Below, piece by piece: positions 25,834-34,167 of a DNA stretch of 64,000 nucleotides. Where the stretch lies: assembly GCF_900104745.1 (NCBI RefSeq), contig NZ_LT629732.1:5567981-5631980 (forward strand), read 5' to 3'. Source of the DNA: Actinopolymorpha singaporensis (GTDB taxonomy: Bacteria; Actinomycetota; Actinomycetes; Propionibacteriales; Actinopolymorphaceae). A program made the translations under genes and the position numbers. A model generated the notes under the pieces. It ran no database searches, was not told the origin of the DNA, and saw only the letters and a list, made by a program, of their open reading frames with translations. Position 1 is the stretch's first letter; the number at the start of each line of letters is the position of its first letter.

Positions 25834-26709
25834 ATGCGTAAGAGCAGTCTGCGGTTGCTCGGAGCCGGCCTGGTAGCCGCGCTGGCCCTCACCGCCTGCG
25901 GAGGCAGCGGCGGAGGCCAGACGGACGTCAAGGTCGCCGAGAACCCCAAGTTCCCCGCGGGTTCGTCGATGGCGAAGTTCGCCAAGGCGAAGAAGATCAA
26001 GATCGGCATCAAGTTCGACCAGCCGGGCATCGGCTACAAGAAGCCCGGCACCGACACGCCGACCGGCTTCGACGTGGCGATGGCCGAGATCATCGCGGGC
26101 GGCATGGGCATCGAACCCAAGAACATCGAGTGGGTCGAGACCGTGTCGAAGAACCGCGAGCCCTTCCTGCAGAAGGGCACCGTCGACCTCGTGCTCGCGT
26201 CGTACTCCATCACGCCCGAGCGGCGCCAGGTCGTCGGCCAGGCCGGACCGTACTTCGTCACCGGGCAGGGCCTGCTCGTCCGCAAGGACGACAAGTCGAT
26301 CAAGTCCGGCAGCGACCTCAAGGGCAAGAAGGTCTGCTCCGTCACCGGCTCGACCTCGCTGAAGCAGGTCGAGGAGAAGTACGGCGCCAACCCGGCCCCG
26401 TTCGGCTCCTACTCCGAGTGCGTGACCCAGCTGAAGAACAAGTCCGTCGACGCGGTCACCACCGACGAGGCGATCCTCCTCGGCTACGCCGCGGAGGACA
26501 GTGACCTGGCGGTCGTCGGCAAGCCGTTCACCGAGGAGCGCTACGGGATCGGCTTCAAGAAGGGCGACACCGGGATGTGCAAGTACCTCACCGACGCCAT
26601 CAACAAGTCGGTGAAGGACGGGGACTGGAAGAAGGCGTTCGACGCCACGCTCGGCAAGGCCGACGTGAAGGCGCCGGCCCCGCCCAAGCCGGACCCCAAC
26701 TGCCAGTGA
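25834..26709 (+). CDS. gluB: Glutamate ABC transporter, substrate-binding lipoprotein
   Basis: Family 3 extracellular solute-binding protein anchored to the outside of the membrane. 291 residues from an ATG at 25834 with AAAGGGA upstream. The lipoprotein signal ends LALTAC, with Cys22 as the lipidated residue, followed by a Gly/Ser linker. Binding-domain motifs: FDQPGIGYKKPGTDTPTGFDVAMAEIIAG, then NREPFLQKGTVDLVLASYSITPERR and KKVCSVTGSTSLKQVEEKY. 222 bases separate it from gluA, including a GGCCGCGCGGCC palindrome at 25678-25689 close to a TAGGAT hexamer, so it may also have its own promoter. A strong hairpin after the gene probably protects its mRNA. Confidence 0.95.
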   Translation: MRKSSLRLLGAGLVAALALTACGGSGGGQTDVKVAENPKFPAGSSMAKFAKAKKIKIGIKFDQPGIGYKKPGTDTPTGFDVAMAEIIAGGMGIEPKNIEWVETVSKNREPFLQKGTVDLVLASYSITPERRQVVGQAGPYFVTGQGLLVRKDDKSIKSGSDLKGKKVCSVTGSTSLKQVEEKYGANPAPFGSYSECVTQLKNKSVDAVTTDEAILLGYAAEDSDLAVVGKPFTEERYGIGFKKGDTGMCKYLTDAINKSVKDGDWKKAFDATLGKADVKAPAPPKPDPNCQ

Positions 26710-26713
26710 GCAC

Positions 26714-26750
26714 AGGCCTGCCCGGCGCGCGGCCCGCGCCGGGCAGGCCT
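26714..26750 (+). terminator. Perfect 16-bp hairpin between gluB and gluC
   Basis: AGGCCTGCCCGGCGCG and CGCGCCGGGCAGGCCT pair perfectly across a 5-base loop, starting 5 bases after the gluB stop. In ABC operons such hairpins reduce read-through or shield the upstream message, giving more binding protein than permease. Confidence 0.82.
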
Positions 26751-26804
26751 ATGTCGCCCACCCGTCCGCTTCATCGGGCGCCGACCAAGGGAGACCAGCC
26801 CGAC

Positions 26805-27452
26805 GTGAACGTGCTGATCGACAACCTGCCGAAGATCCTCTCCGGCTTCTGGCTCACGGTCCAGTTGCTCGTCGTCTCCGGGGTCGTCGCGACGCTGCTC
26901 GGCACCATCCTGGCGGCCATGCGGGTCTCCCCGGTGCCGGTCCTGCAGCGAGCGGGCACGGCGTACGTCACGGTCTTCCGCAACACCCCGCTGCTCATCG
27001 TCTTCCTGATCGTCGTGACCGGGCTGCCGGCGGTCGGGCTGCAGTACAGCTTCTTCGTCCGGGCGATCATCGCACTCTCCCTCTACACCGCGGCGTTCGT
27101 GTGCGAAGCGCTGCGCTCGGGCATCAACGCCATCCAGGCCGGCCAGGCGGAGGCGGCCCGGGCCATCGGCATGACGTTCGGGCAGAGTCTGCGGCTGATC
27201 GTGCTGCCGCAGGCGTTCCGCGCCGTCGTACCACCGCTGGCGAGCATCCTCATCGCCCTCACCAAGAACACCGCCATCGCCGAGGTGTTCGGCGTGACCG
27301 AGGCGAGCTACCAGCTCGACTCGCTGGTACGCGACTTCCCGACCGCCCTGTGGTGGCTGTTCGCCGGTATCGCGATCGGCTACATGATCATCGTCTTCGT
27401 GATCGCCGGTGGCGCCTCCCTGCTCGAACGACGTTGGACGGTGACCCGATGA
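26805..27452 (+). CDS. gluC: Glutamate ABC transporter, permease GluC
   Basis: Inner-membrane permease of the His/Glu/Gln/Arg type. 215 residues from a GTG at 26805, about ten bases after AAGGGAGA; a second GTG two codons later is possible. Five hydrophobic helices, with the EAA coupling loop EAARAIGMTFGQSLRLIVLPQAFR near residues 110-135. The stop overlaps gluD as ATGA. Confidence 0.94.
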   Translation: MNVLIDNLPKILSGFWLTVQLLVVSGVVATLLGTILAAMRVSPVPVLQRAGTAYVTVFRNTPLLIVFLIVVTGLPAVGLQYSFFVRAIIALSLYTAAFVCEALRSGINAIQAGQAEAARAIGMTFGQSLRLIVLPQAFRAVVPPLASILIALTKNTAIAEVFGVTEASYQLDSLVRDFPTALWWLFAGIAIGYMIIVFVIAGGASLLERRWTVTR

Positions 27453-28342
27453 GTACAGTCCTCTTCGACGTACCCGGCCCGGTCGCCCGGCGCCGGCACC
27501 GCATCGGCGGAGTGATCGGCGCGCTCGTCCTGCTGGCCCTGCTCGGGTTCGTGCTGTGGAAGCTGTGGGCCGCCGACCAGATCACCCCGAAGGCCTTCGA
27601 GCCGTTCGCCGACCCCGACATCCTGCGCGGGCTGGGCGAGGCGATCGTCACCACGCTGACCGCGGCCGCCGTCGCCATCGTGCTGGCCCTGGTGTTCGGA
27701 GCGGTGTTCGCCGCCGGCCGGCTGTCCGACCACGCGATCCTGCGCTGGCCGTCGATCGCGGTGATCGAGTTCTTCCGTGCCATCCCGCTGGTGCTGCTGA
27801 TCCTGGCCGTCTTCCTCGGCTTCGGCGACGTGACGGGCCGCTTCTGGGCCCTGGTGCTGGCCCTGATGCTCTACAACGGGTCGGTGCTGGCGGAGGTGTT
27901 CCGCGCCGGCATCAAGGCGGTGCCGCGCGGCCAGTCGGAGGCGGCGTACGCGCTCGGTCTGCGCAAGAGCAGCGTGATGTTGCTGATCCTCGTTCCGCAG
28001 GCCGTCACCACGATGCTCCCGGCCATCATCAGCCAGTGCGTGGTGGCGCTGAAGGACACCGCGCTGGGCTACATCATCAGCTCCCAGGAACTGGCGTCGT
28101 TCACCAAGCAGGTCATCTCCGGCTACAACAACCCGATCGCGGCCGGAGCCATCGCGGCCGCGGTCTACATCGTCATCAACTACACGCTGTCCCGGATCGC
28201 GCAGTGGCTGGAGGCTCGGCAACGCCGCAGGGGCCGGGCCGTCGTCCCGTTGGCCAGCACCCCGGCCGGCGACCCCAGCGGCGGTGTCTCGACTGGTGTG
28301 TCCGGCGGTACGCCCGGGGGCGGCTCCGGCCCGGCTCGCTGA
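27449..28342 (+). CDS. gluD: Glutamate ABC transporter, permease GluD
   Basis: Second permease subunit, forming a heterodimer with GluC. 297 residues from an ATG at 27449 that overlaps the gluC stop, indicating coupled translation. There is an N-terminal helix at about 22-42, then the permease core with the EAA loop SEAAYALGLRKSSVMLLILVPQAV. The last 35 residues are a Gly/Ser/Pro tail after QRRRGRAVVP. It converges on the ribonuclease Y gene with 82 bases between and no clear hairpin. Confidence 0.94.
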   Translation: MSTVLFDVPGPVARRRHRIGGVIGALVLLALLGFVLWKLWAADQITPKAFEPFADPDILRGLGEAIVTTLTAAAVAIVLALVFGAVFAAGRLSDHAILRWPSIAVIEFFRAIPLVLLILAVFLGFGDVTGRFWALVLALMLYNGSVLAEVFRAGIKAVPRGQSEAAYALGLRKSSVMLLILVPQAVTTMLPAIISQCVVALKDTALGYIISSQELASFTKQVISGYNNPIAAGAIAAAVYIVINYTLSRIAQWLEARQRRRGRAVVPLASTPAGDPSGGVSTGVSGGTPGGGSGPAR

Positions 28343-28424
28343 GCCCGCGGTCGGCCCGGCCCCGCCCCCGCGCTGTCCACCGTGCGCCGGGGGTCGGCGT
28401 CCGGTCACCGGTCGCCGGTCGTGA

Positions 28425-29918
28425 TCACAGAGCGGTCTCGGTGGCGCGGGTCTCCCGGATCACGGTGACCCGGATCTGCCCGGGGTAGGTCAGCTCGGCC
28501 TCCACCCGCTTCGCGATGTCGCGGGCGAGCACCTGCGCCTGGAGGTCGTCGACCTCGGCCGGGACCACCATGACGCGGACGTCCCGCCCGGACCGCATCG
28601 CGTGCACGGTGTCCACGCCGGGGTACGACCGAGCGATCTCCTCCAGTCGCTCCAGTCGCTGGACGTACGCCGCGAGCGACTCCCGGCGGGCGCCGGGCCG
28701 GCCGCCGGAGATGGCGTCCGCCGCCTGGGTCAGCACCGCCTCGACCGTGCGTGGCTCCACCTCGTCGTGATGCGCCTCGATCGCGTGCACCACCTCCGCG
28801 CTCTCGCCGTGCGACCGGGCGAGTTCGGCGCCCACCAGGGCGTGACTGCCCTCGGCCTGGTGGGTGAGCGCCTTGCCGATGTCGTGCAGCAACCCGCACC
28901 GCTTGGGCAGTGCCGGGTCCAGCCCGAGCTCGGCGGCCAGCAGGGCCGCGATGGACGCCGACTCGACCAGGTGCCGTAGCACGTTCTGGCCGTACGACGT
29001 GCGGAACCGCAACGTGCCGAGCAGCCGGACCAGTTCGGGGTGCAGGTCGGTCAGCCCGGTCTCCGCGACCGCCTCCTCTCCCGCCCGCAGGCAGGTCTGC
29101 TCGACCTCGCCGAGGCTCCGGGCGTACAGCTCCTCGATCCGGCGCGGATGGATCCGTCCGTCGAGCACCAGGTGCTCCAGGGTCATCCGACCGACCTCGC
29201 GCCGGACGGGATCGAAGCAGGACAACATGACCGACTCCGGGGTCTCGTCCACGATCACGTTGACGCCGGTGATCTGCTCGAAGGCGCGGATGTTGCGCCC
29301 GTCCCGGCCGATGATGCGGCCCTTCAGCTCGTCACTGGGCAGTTGCAGCGTGGTCACCACCGAGTCGGTGGTCTGTTCGGTCGCCAGGCGCTGTACGACC
29401 GTGGTGATGATGGCCCGGGCTCGCCGGTCCCCCTCCGCGCGTGCCTGGCGTTCCAGCTCGCGGACCGTCAGTGCCGCCTCGCGCTTGGCCTCGTTCTCAA
29501 TGGAGCTCACGAGCTGGGCCCTGGCCTGGTCGGCGGTCAGCCGGGCGGCGCGCTCAAGGACCAGCCTGCGCTCGGTCTCCAGGTCGGCGAGTGCGGCCTG
29601 GCGAGCGGTCAGCGCCTCCTGGGTGGCCGAGATCGTGCGGCTCCGGATCTCGAGTTCGCGTTCGGCCACGTCGAGCCGGGACTCGCGTTCGGCGAGGCGG
29701 CGTTCACGGCGCTCGACGTCGTCGGAGCGGGCACGCAGCTCCTCCGGCGGTGAGGTTGCGGCGGCACCACCGGCGGTGTCAGCGGCGGAGGCCGACGGGC
29801 CTCCCGGCCTGGCACGGGCGGTGGCCCACCAGGACCACGCGGGGCGAAGGAGGGCACCGAGGAGTACGAGCACGGCAAGCCCGACGAGCAGCAGGGCGAC
29901 CTGGACGAGCGACCACAT
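28425..29918 (-). CDS. rny: Ribonuclease Y
   Basis: Membrane-anchored endoribonuclease that starts mRNA decay. 497 residues from an ATG at 29918, ten bases after GGGAG. One N-terminal transmembrane helix (about 6-25), a long coiled coil (65-180) rich in Glu/Arg heptads, a KH domain with GRIIGRDGRN (200-209), and an HD domain with the metal motif LLHDIGKA (His345, Asp346) followed by HALVGAELARSHG. The C-terminal DVRVMVVPAEVDDLQAQVLARDIAKRVE element is typical. This is the usual actinobacterial position between recX and miaB. Identity is secure. Confidence 0.94.
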   Translation of the reverse strand: MWSLVQVALLLVGLAVLVLLGALLRPAWSWWATARARPGGPSASAADTAGGAAATSPPEELRARSDDVERRERRLAERESRLDVAERELEIRSRTISATQEALTARQAALADLETERRLVLERAARLTADQARAQLVSSIENEAKREAALTVRELERQARAEGDRRARAIITTVVQRLATEQTTDSVVTTLQLPSDELKGRIIGRDGRNIRAFEQITGVNVIVDETPESVMLSCFDPVRREVGRMTLEHLVLDGRIHPRRIEELYARSLGEVEQTCLRAGEEAVAETGLTDLHPELVRLLGTLRFRTSYGQNVLRHLVESASIAALLAAELGLDPALPKRCGLLHDIGKALTHQAEGSHALVGAELARSHGESAEVVHAIEAHHDEVEPRTVEAVLTQAADAISGGRPGARRESLAAYVQRLERLEEIARSYPGVDTVHAMRSGRDVRVMVVPAEVDDLQAQVLARDIAKRVEAELTYPGQIRVTVIRETRATETAL

Positions 29919-30402
29919 CAGCGCAGCACTCCCTTCCCCGACCGCCACCTCGGCGAACCCGCCGGTGGAGGTCTGGCCCGGGACGAGATCGGTCGGCGCG
30001 CATGAGCCGGTGGGCGGGCGGCGACCTTGCCGCGCCCGGCGCCCGGGTGTCACGTCGTCTCGCGTACCAGCCTCACCTGGCGCAAGATCCGGTGACGCAG
30101 AGTTGTCACTGGTCCGACTCTTCGAGCCGTTCGACGGCGATGGTGGCGGCGGTCTCGAGGAAGTTGCAGGTGAGGCTCGGTCCGGGGGACGCGAGTGGCG
30201 ACGACGGCGACTGACGCAGAGTGATCTCTTCCTGTTCTGGAGGCTAAGTCGCCGTACGGGGCCGGTCAAGGACGGTGGACAAGGGCGGCCGTCCGCCCGG
30301 GCCGGTCGAGCCGGGGCTCCGCCCGACCGAACGCCCGACCGAACGGCTGGCCGCCCGCCGGACCGTCCGCCTGACCGTGCGCCTGACCGGTACGGCTCGG
30401 CC
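29919..30402. other. Intergenic region between Eis-like gene and rny
   Basis: 484 bases upstream of rny and downstream of the Eis-like gene. It contains an 11-base direct repeat (TGACGCAGAGT at 30093 and 30212), which may mark promoter elements, and a low-complexity stretch of GACCG-type repeats at 30290-30400. I see no gene or strong hairpin. Confidence 0.5.
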
Positions 30403-31599
30403 TCAGAAGAAGTCGCGGGACCAGGGCAGGCGGCCGGCGAACACGCGGTCCAGTGCGGCCAGGTCGGCGGCGTCCGCGCCGGTGACCAGCCCGAGCCGGG
30501 CCAGCCGGTGCGGCGACGCCCAGCCGGTGTAGAGCGAGGCCAGCCGGCCGATACCGAGGCGTACGTCCCCTCGTCCGCCCGGCTCCAGGTGGCCGGCGCC
30601 GTCCTTGACCCGCAACACGTGCGGGCCGGTGTTCCATCTGGCCACCGGGTCGTCGAGGTGAAGATGGACCTCGGCGGTGACGTCCGGGGCGTACCCCCGA
30701 GCGGCGATCGCACCGGCCGCGTCCACCAACCGGGTCATCCAGCACCAGCCCCGGTCGGCCGGGCGCAGGTCGCGTTCGCCGACCAGCATCGGCAGCGCGG
30801 ACTGCGGCGGCGTCACCAGCGTCACCGTGCCGGCCACGGGGTACTGCGCGGCGAGAACGCGCAGCAGGGCAAGCTCACTGGCCAGGTCGACGGCCAGCAA
30901 CTGGAGCACGGTGATGGTGTAGAAGCCGCGGTCGTCGGCGGGGTCCGTCCGGCTGGCGACCAGCAGGCCGGTGAGGCGACCATTGGCCTCGGCGACGTAC
31001 CCCTCCTGGATCCCGGGATGGCCGAGCAGCCGGCGGGCGCCGAACTCGGGACCGTGGGACAGGTTGCCCGGCTCCTCCCGCGACACCGCTTCGTGCAACT
31101 CGCGGATGGCGGGCAGGTCCGCCTCCGTGGTGGGCCGCACGTCGACCTGACCGTCCGGCCTGGGCAGAGGGGTGAGTGCACGCAGGTCCAGCCGCTGCTC
31201 GGGATAGCTGCCGGCGACCTCCCAGCCGTTGCGGCGGTAGAGGGTGTGGTTCATCGGATAGAGCGAAGACACCACTTCGCCCCGGTCGCGCATTGCCCGG
31301 ATTGCCTCGTGGACGAGGGTGCTCGCGACTCCCCTGCCGCGCGCGTCGGGGGCCACGGCAACGCCGGAGACACCGCCCATCGGCACCCGACGTCCCCCGA
31401 ACCACTGGCCGAGCTCCCACACCGCCAGCCGCCCCACGATCCGCTCGCCCTCGGTAGCCAGCAGCCGGCGGTCGAGCGGGTTCGCGCCCCGGTCGTTCGC
31501 GTCGTCGTAGGGAGCCGGACGGGCCGCGAACGCCAGTTGGCTGAGATCGTGGAGTGCCTGCCGGTCGTCGTCGCGGGCGGTCCGCACCTGAAGCGCCAT
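30403..31599 (-). CDS. Eis-like GNAT N-acetyltransferase
   Basis: Acetyl-CoA dependent acetyltransferase of the Eis (enhanced intracellular survival) type; such enzymes acetylate amines, including aminoglycosides and lysine side chains. 398 residues from an ATG at 31599; no clear Shine-Dalgarno. The first GNAT domain has MGGVSGVAVAPDARGRGVASTLVHEAIRAM, the acetyl-CoA loop, then LYPMNHTLYRRNGWEVAG. A second GNAT-like domain (about 150-290) and a C-terminal SCP2-like domain ending PLWSRDFF-type sequence complete the three-domain Eis architecture. It is alone between recX and rny. The substrate cannot be inferred from context. Confidence 0.88.
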   Translation of the reverse strand: MALQVRTARDDDRQALHDLSQLAFAARPAPYDDANDRGANPLDRRLLATEGERIVGRLAVWELGQWFGGRRVPMGGVSGVAVAPDARGRGVASTLVHEAIRAMRDRGEVVSSLYPMNHTLYRRNGWEVAGSYPEQRLDLRALTPLPRPDGQVDVRPTTEADLPAIRELHEAVSREEPGNLSHGPEFGARRLLGHPGIQEGYVAEANGRLTGLLVASRTDPADDRGFYTITVLQLLAVDLASELALLRVLAAQYPVAGTVTLVTPPQSALPMLVGERDLRPADRGWCWMTRLVDAAGAIAARGYAPDVTAEVHLHLDDPVARWNTGPHVLRVKDGAGHLEPGGRGDVRLGIGRLASLYTGWASPHRLARLGLVTGADAADLAALDRVFAGRLPWSRDFF

Positions 31600-31677
31600 G
31601 GCTGGCACGCTAGCGCCGACCTCGCGGCGGCGGTGACCCGGGCGGACCACCGGCCGGTTCAGGCCGTGGGCCCGGAT

Positions 31678-32292
31678 CTACGGACCGGCGGTTTCCATCG
31701 AGTCGGCGGCACCGCTGAACTCTGCGACAGCGGCGCGGTGCTCCTCGTCGGACTCCCCCTCCAGCGCCTCCCGGACGACTCGCGCGGCGAGCCCCGGCGA
31801 GTAGCCTTTGCGGGCCAGCATCGCGGCCAGCCGACGGACCCTGGTGCGCCCGTCGAGTCCCCGGGTCGCGGCGAGCTTGCGGTCCACCAGGGCACGGGCG
31901 GTTTCCAGCTCGGTCTCCGGCGACAGCTGGTCGAGCGCCTCGCCGACCTCGGAGTCACCGACCCCCCGGCGGCGCAGCTCGTGGGCCAGGGCCCGTCGTG
32001 CCAGCCCGCGCCCGGTGTGGCGGGACTCGACCCACGCCCGGGCGAAAGCCGCGTCGTCGATCAGGCCAACGTCGGTGAACCGCCCGAGGACGGACTCGAT
32101 GATGTCCTCGGGCACCTCCTTGCGGCGCAGCGCCTGTTCCAGCTCCGCCCGCGAGCGGGGCTGGCCGGTGAGCTGGCGCAGAACGATGGTGCGGGCTGAC
32201 TGCTCGGGATCGGTCGCGGCCTGTTCCTGATCGTCGTCCGACCGCGACCTCGATGATCTCGACCTAGAGGATCTCGATGACTTCTGCCTCAC
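31678..32292 (-). CDS. recX: Regulatory protein RecX
   Basis: Inhibits or tunes RecA filament growth. 204 residues from a GTG at 32292. Residues 1-20 are an Arg/Ser repeat (SSRSSRSRSSRSRS) encoded by short DNA repeats and are not part of the fold. The three-helix RecX modules follow: RTIVLRQLTGQPRSRAELEQALRRKEVP, then FTDVGLIDDAAFARAWVESR and RRALAHELRRRGVGDSEV. It lies 21 bases after recA and is surely co-transcribed with it, as in other actinobacteria. Confidence 0.93.
   Translation of the reverse strand: MRQKSSRSSRSRSSRSRSDDDQEQAATDPEQSARTIVLRQLTGQPRSRAELEQALRRKEVPEDIIESVLGRFTDVGLIDDAAFARAWVESRHTGRGLARRALAHELRRRGVGDSEVGEALDQLSPETELETARALVDRKLAATRGLDGRTRVRRLAAMLARKGYSPGLAARVVREALEGESDEEHRAAVAEFSGAADSMETAGP
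32242..32282. repeat. Short in-frame repeat at the recX 5' end
   Basis: Alternating GACCTCGATGATCT-type and GACCTAGAGGATCT-type motifs. On the minus strand they encode the Ser/Arg repeat at the RecX N-terminus. Exact copies are few, so the boundary is approximate. Confidence 0.6.
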
Positions 32293-32313
32293 CTGTTCGT
32301 CTGCTCCTCGGCG

Positions 32314-33366
32314 CTAGAAGTCCTCGGGCTCGGGCTCGGACTCGTCCGCGGGCTGGTCCACTTGCGGGCCGATACCGACCTTCTCCTTGATCTTCTTCTC
32401 CAGCTCCTCGGCGAGGTCAGGGTTGTCCCGAAGGAACTTCCGCGCGTTTTCCTTGCCCTGGCCGAGCTGGTCGCCGTCGTAGGTGTACCAGGCGCCGGCC
32501 TTGCGGACGATGCCGTGCTCCACCCCGAGGTCGATCAGGCTGCCCTCGCGGCTGACTCCTTCGCCGAACAGCATGTCGAACTCGGCCTGCCGGAAAGGCG
32601 GGGCCATCTTGTTCTTCACGACCTTCACCCGGACCCGGCTGCCCACGGGGTCCTGGCCGTCCTTCAGCGTCTCGATCCGCCGCACGTCGAGGCGAACGGA
32701 CGCGTAGAACTTCAGCGCCTTGCCGCCGGTCGTGGTCTCCGGCGACCCGAACATCACACCGACCTTCTCGCGAAGCTGGTTGATGAAGATGGCGGTGGTC
32801 TTGGAGGAACTGATCACACCGGTCAACTTGCGCAACGCCTGGCTCATCAGCCGGGCCTGCAGACCGACGTGGCTGTCGCCCATCTCGCCCTCGATCTCGG
32901 CCCGTGGCACCAGGGCCGCCACCGAGTCGATCACGACGACGTCGAGGGCACCGGAACGGATCAGCATGTCGGCGATCTCCAGCGCCTGCTCACCGTTGTC
33001 CGGCTGGGACACCAGCAAGGCGTCGGTGTCGACGCCGAGCTTCTTTGCGTATTCAGGGTCGAGGGCGTGCTCGGCGTCGATGAATCCGGCGACACCGCCT
33101 GCCTTCTGCGCGTTGGCCAACGCGTGCAGTGCGAGGGTGGTCTTACCCGAACTCTCCGGCCCGTAGATCTCCACGACCCGCCCACGGGGCAGGCCGCCGA
33201 TCCCGAGCGCCACGTCGAGGGCGATCGCTCCGGTCGGGATCACCTCGATCGGAGCGCGACCCTCCTGGCCCAGGCGCATCACTGCGCCCTTGCCGAACTG
33301 CCGCTCGATCTGCGCTATCGCGGTGTCCAGCGACTTGTCGCGGTCCTGAGCTCCCATGCTCGCCAT
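32314..33366 (-). CDS. recA: Recombinase RecA
   Basis: ATP-dependent strand-exchange protein and SOS co-protease. 350 residues if the ATG at 33366 ([27 protein letters not shown]) is the start; the frame is open to 33462, and ATGs at 33429 and 33462 would add 21 or 32 basic residues. No candidate has a strong Shine-Dalgarno. Walker A GPESSGKT is at 69-76, with RecA signatures [33 protein letters not shown], and loop 2 region [20 protein letters not shown]. No intein. The C-terminal 25 residues are acidic ([15 protein letters not shown]). An SOS box overlaps the promoter (33573-33586). Confidence 0.97.
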   Translation of the reverse strand: MASMGAQDRDKSLDTAIAQIERQFGKGAVMRLGQEGRAPIEVIPTGAIALDVALGIGGLPRGRVVEIYGPESSGKTTLALHALANAQKAGGVAGFIDAEHALDPEYAKKLGVDTDALLVSQPDNGEQALEIADMLIRSGALDVVVIDSVAALVPRAEIEGEMGDSHVGLQARLMSQALRKLTGVISSSKTTAIFINQLREKVGVMFGSPETTTGGKALKFYASVRLDVRRIETLKDGQDPVGSRVRVKVVKNKMAPPFRQAEFDMLFGEGVSREGSLIDLGVEHGIVRKAGAWYTYDGDQLGQGKENARKFLRDNPDLAEELEKKIKEKVGIGPQVDQPADESEPEPEDF

Positions 33367-33555
33367 CCCGGTCAGGTCGGGGGCTCGCCGTGAGCCCCGG
33401 GACTTCTTCTGCGTGGTCTTCTCGTTCATCACACCCGAGACGTTAGAGGTGACCACCGACATACCTGAATCCGGGCGGTGGAACCTGTGGACGCCACGGC
33501 CGTGAGCCGCATTGTGGACAAAACCCGCCGGCGGCGAGTGTGGCCCGTCAATGAC

Positions 33556-33586
33556 ACTCTACGACGATATGGCGAACACGCGTTCG
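33556..33586 (-). promoter_or_regulatory. SOS (LexA) box and -10 element of recA
   Basis: CGAACACGCGTTCG at 33573-33586 fits the actinobacterial LexA box pattern CGAAC-N4-GTTCG. On the minus strand a TAGAGT hexamer at 33561-33556 follows 11 bases further, a good -10 element. The start codon of recA is about 190 bases downstream. LexA binding here would block polymerase. Confidence 0.85.
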
Positions 33587-33651
33587 AAGAGGTACGCCAC
33601 GCCGAGTCGAGCCGTTCGGACCGGGAACGTCGGGCATGGGGCCGGCGACGT

Positions 33652-33846
33652 TCAGCGCTCCGACGGAGGAAGCTCCAGGGCCCGCCACACCGCGCGCCAG
33701 ACGGTCTTCGCGTCGACGCCGGAGTCCAGCGCCTGCTGGGGAGTGCGGCCACCCAGCTCCGCAAGGACCTGGTCGCGTGCCCACGACCGGGCGTAGCCCG
33801 AGCCGAGGTGGTGTTCCATCCGTTGCCAGAATTCCGTCAGTCGCAC
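33652..33846 (-). CDS. DUF3046 family protein
   Basis: 64-residue actinobacterial protein of unknown role, habitually encoded just upstream of recA. The product starts at a GTG at 33846 (VRLTEFWQRMEHHLGSGYARSWARDQVL) and continues with AELGGRTPQQALDSG and DAKTVWRAVWRALELP, all characteristic of the family. The frame stays open upstream into an unrelated fragment (33988-34149), but the family length and its usual MRLTEFW-type start argue for 33846. No good Shine-Dalgarno, so leaderless translation is possible. Confidence 0.88.
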   Translation of the reverse strand: MRLTEFWQRMEHHLGSGYARSWARDQVLAELGGRTPQQALDSGVDAKTVWRAVWRALELPPSER

Positions 33847-33987
33847 CGGGCCAGTATGACCGTCGCCCGGCCCCGGACCGGCGGCGGTCGCGAGCCCAGC
33901 CGGCGTACTCACGGGTGACCGCGACGGCGAACGGGCCCGGCCGCCGCTTCGCGACCGGGCCCCGCACCGCATGGCGTGCCGACGAGC

Positions 33988-34149
33988 GTCAGCCGCGTCG
34001 GTGTCGCCGGCCTGCTCCGCACGCCGCGCACAGGTCGGGTACATGACGGTCGCCTCGTGCAGCTCACCCTTCATCGACTTCTCCAGGTTGGCCGCGTTGT
34101 CGCGCACCAGCCCGTACAACTCGGCCGCCTCGGCGAAGTGCTCCCCCAG
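33988..34149 (-). pseudogene. Truncated rubrerythrin-like fragment
   Basis: A 54-codon stretch on the minus strand reads like the middle of a rubrerythrin/ferritin-like protein: LGEHFAEAAELYGLVRDN, then NLEKSMKGELHEATVMYP and ARRAEQAGDTDAAD. The GE-hhEhTVMYP pattern with metal-type Glu and His is typical. The first half of the family (first EXXH helices) is missing on the glycosyltransferase side, and the similarity stops at DTDAAD, before the last metal-binding helix; the frame then runs through non-family sequence into DUF3046. No convincing start codon. It is best seen as a gene remnant at the border of the glycopolymer locus. Confidence 0.6.
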
Positions 34150-34167
34150 CTCGACGGAAGTCGGGGG

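Noticed and set aside
28864-32199. A 1111-codon plus-strand open frame opposite rny, the Eis-like gene and recX
   Set aside because: It crosses three well-identified genes on the other strand and its translation is Arg/Ser/Pro-rich without domains. It is an antisense shadow of GC-rich coding.
32314-33366. Possible intein in recA
   Set aside because: The translated protein is of normal length and continuous through the Walker and loop motifs.
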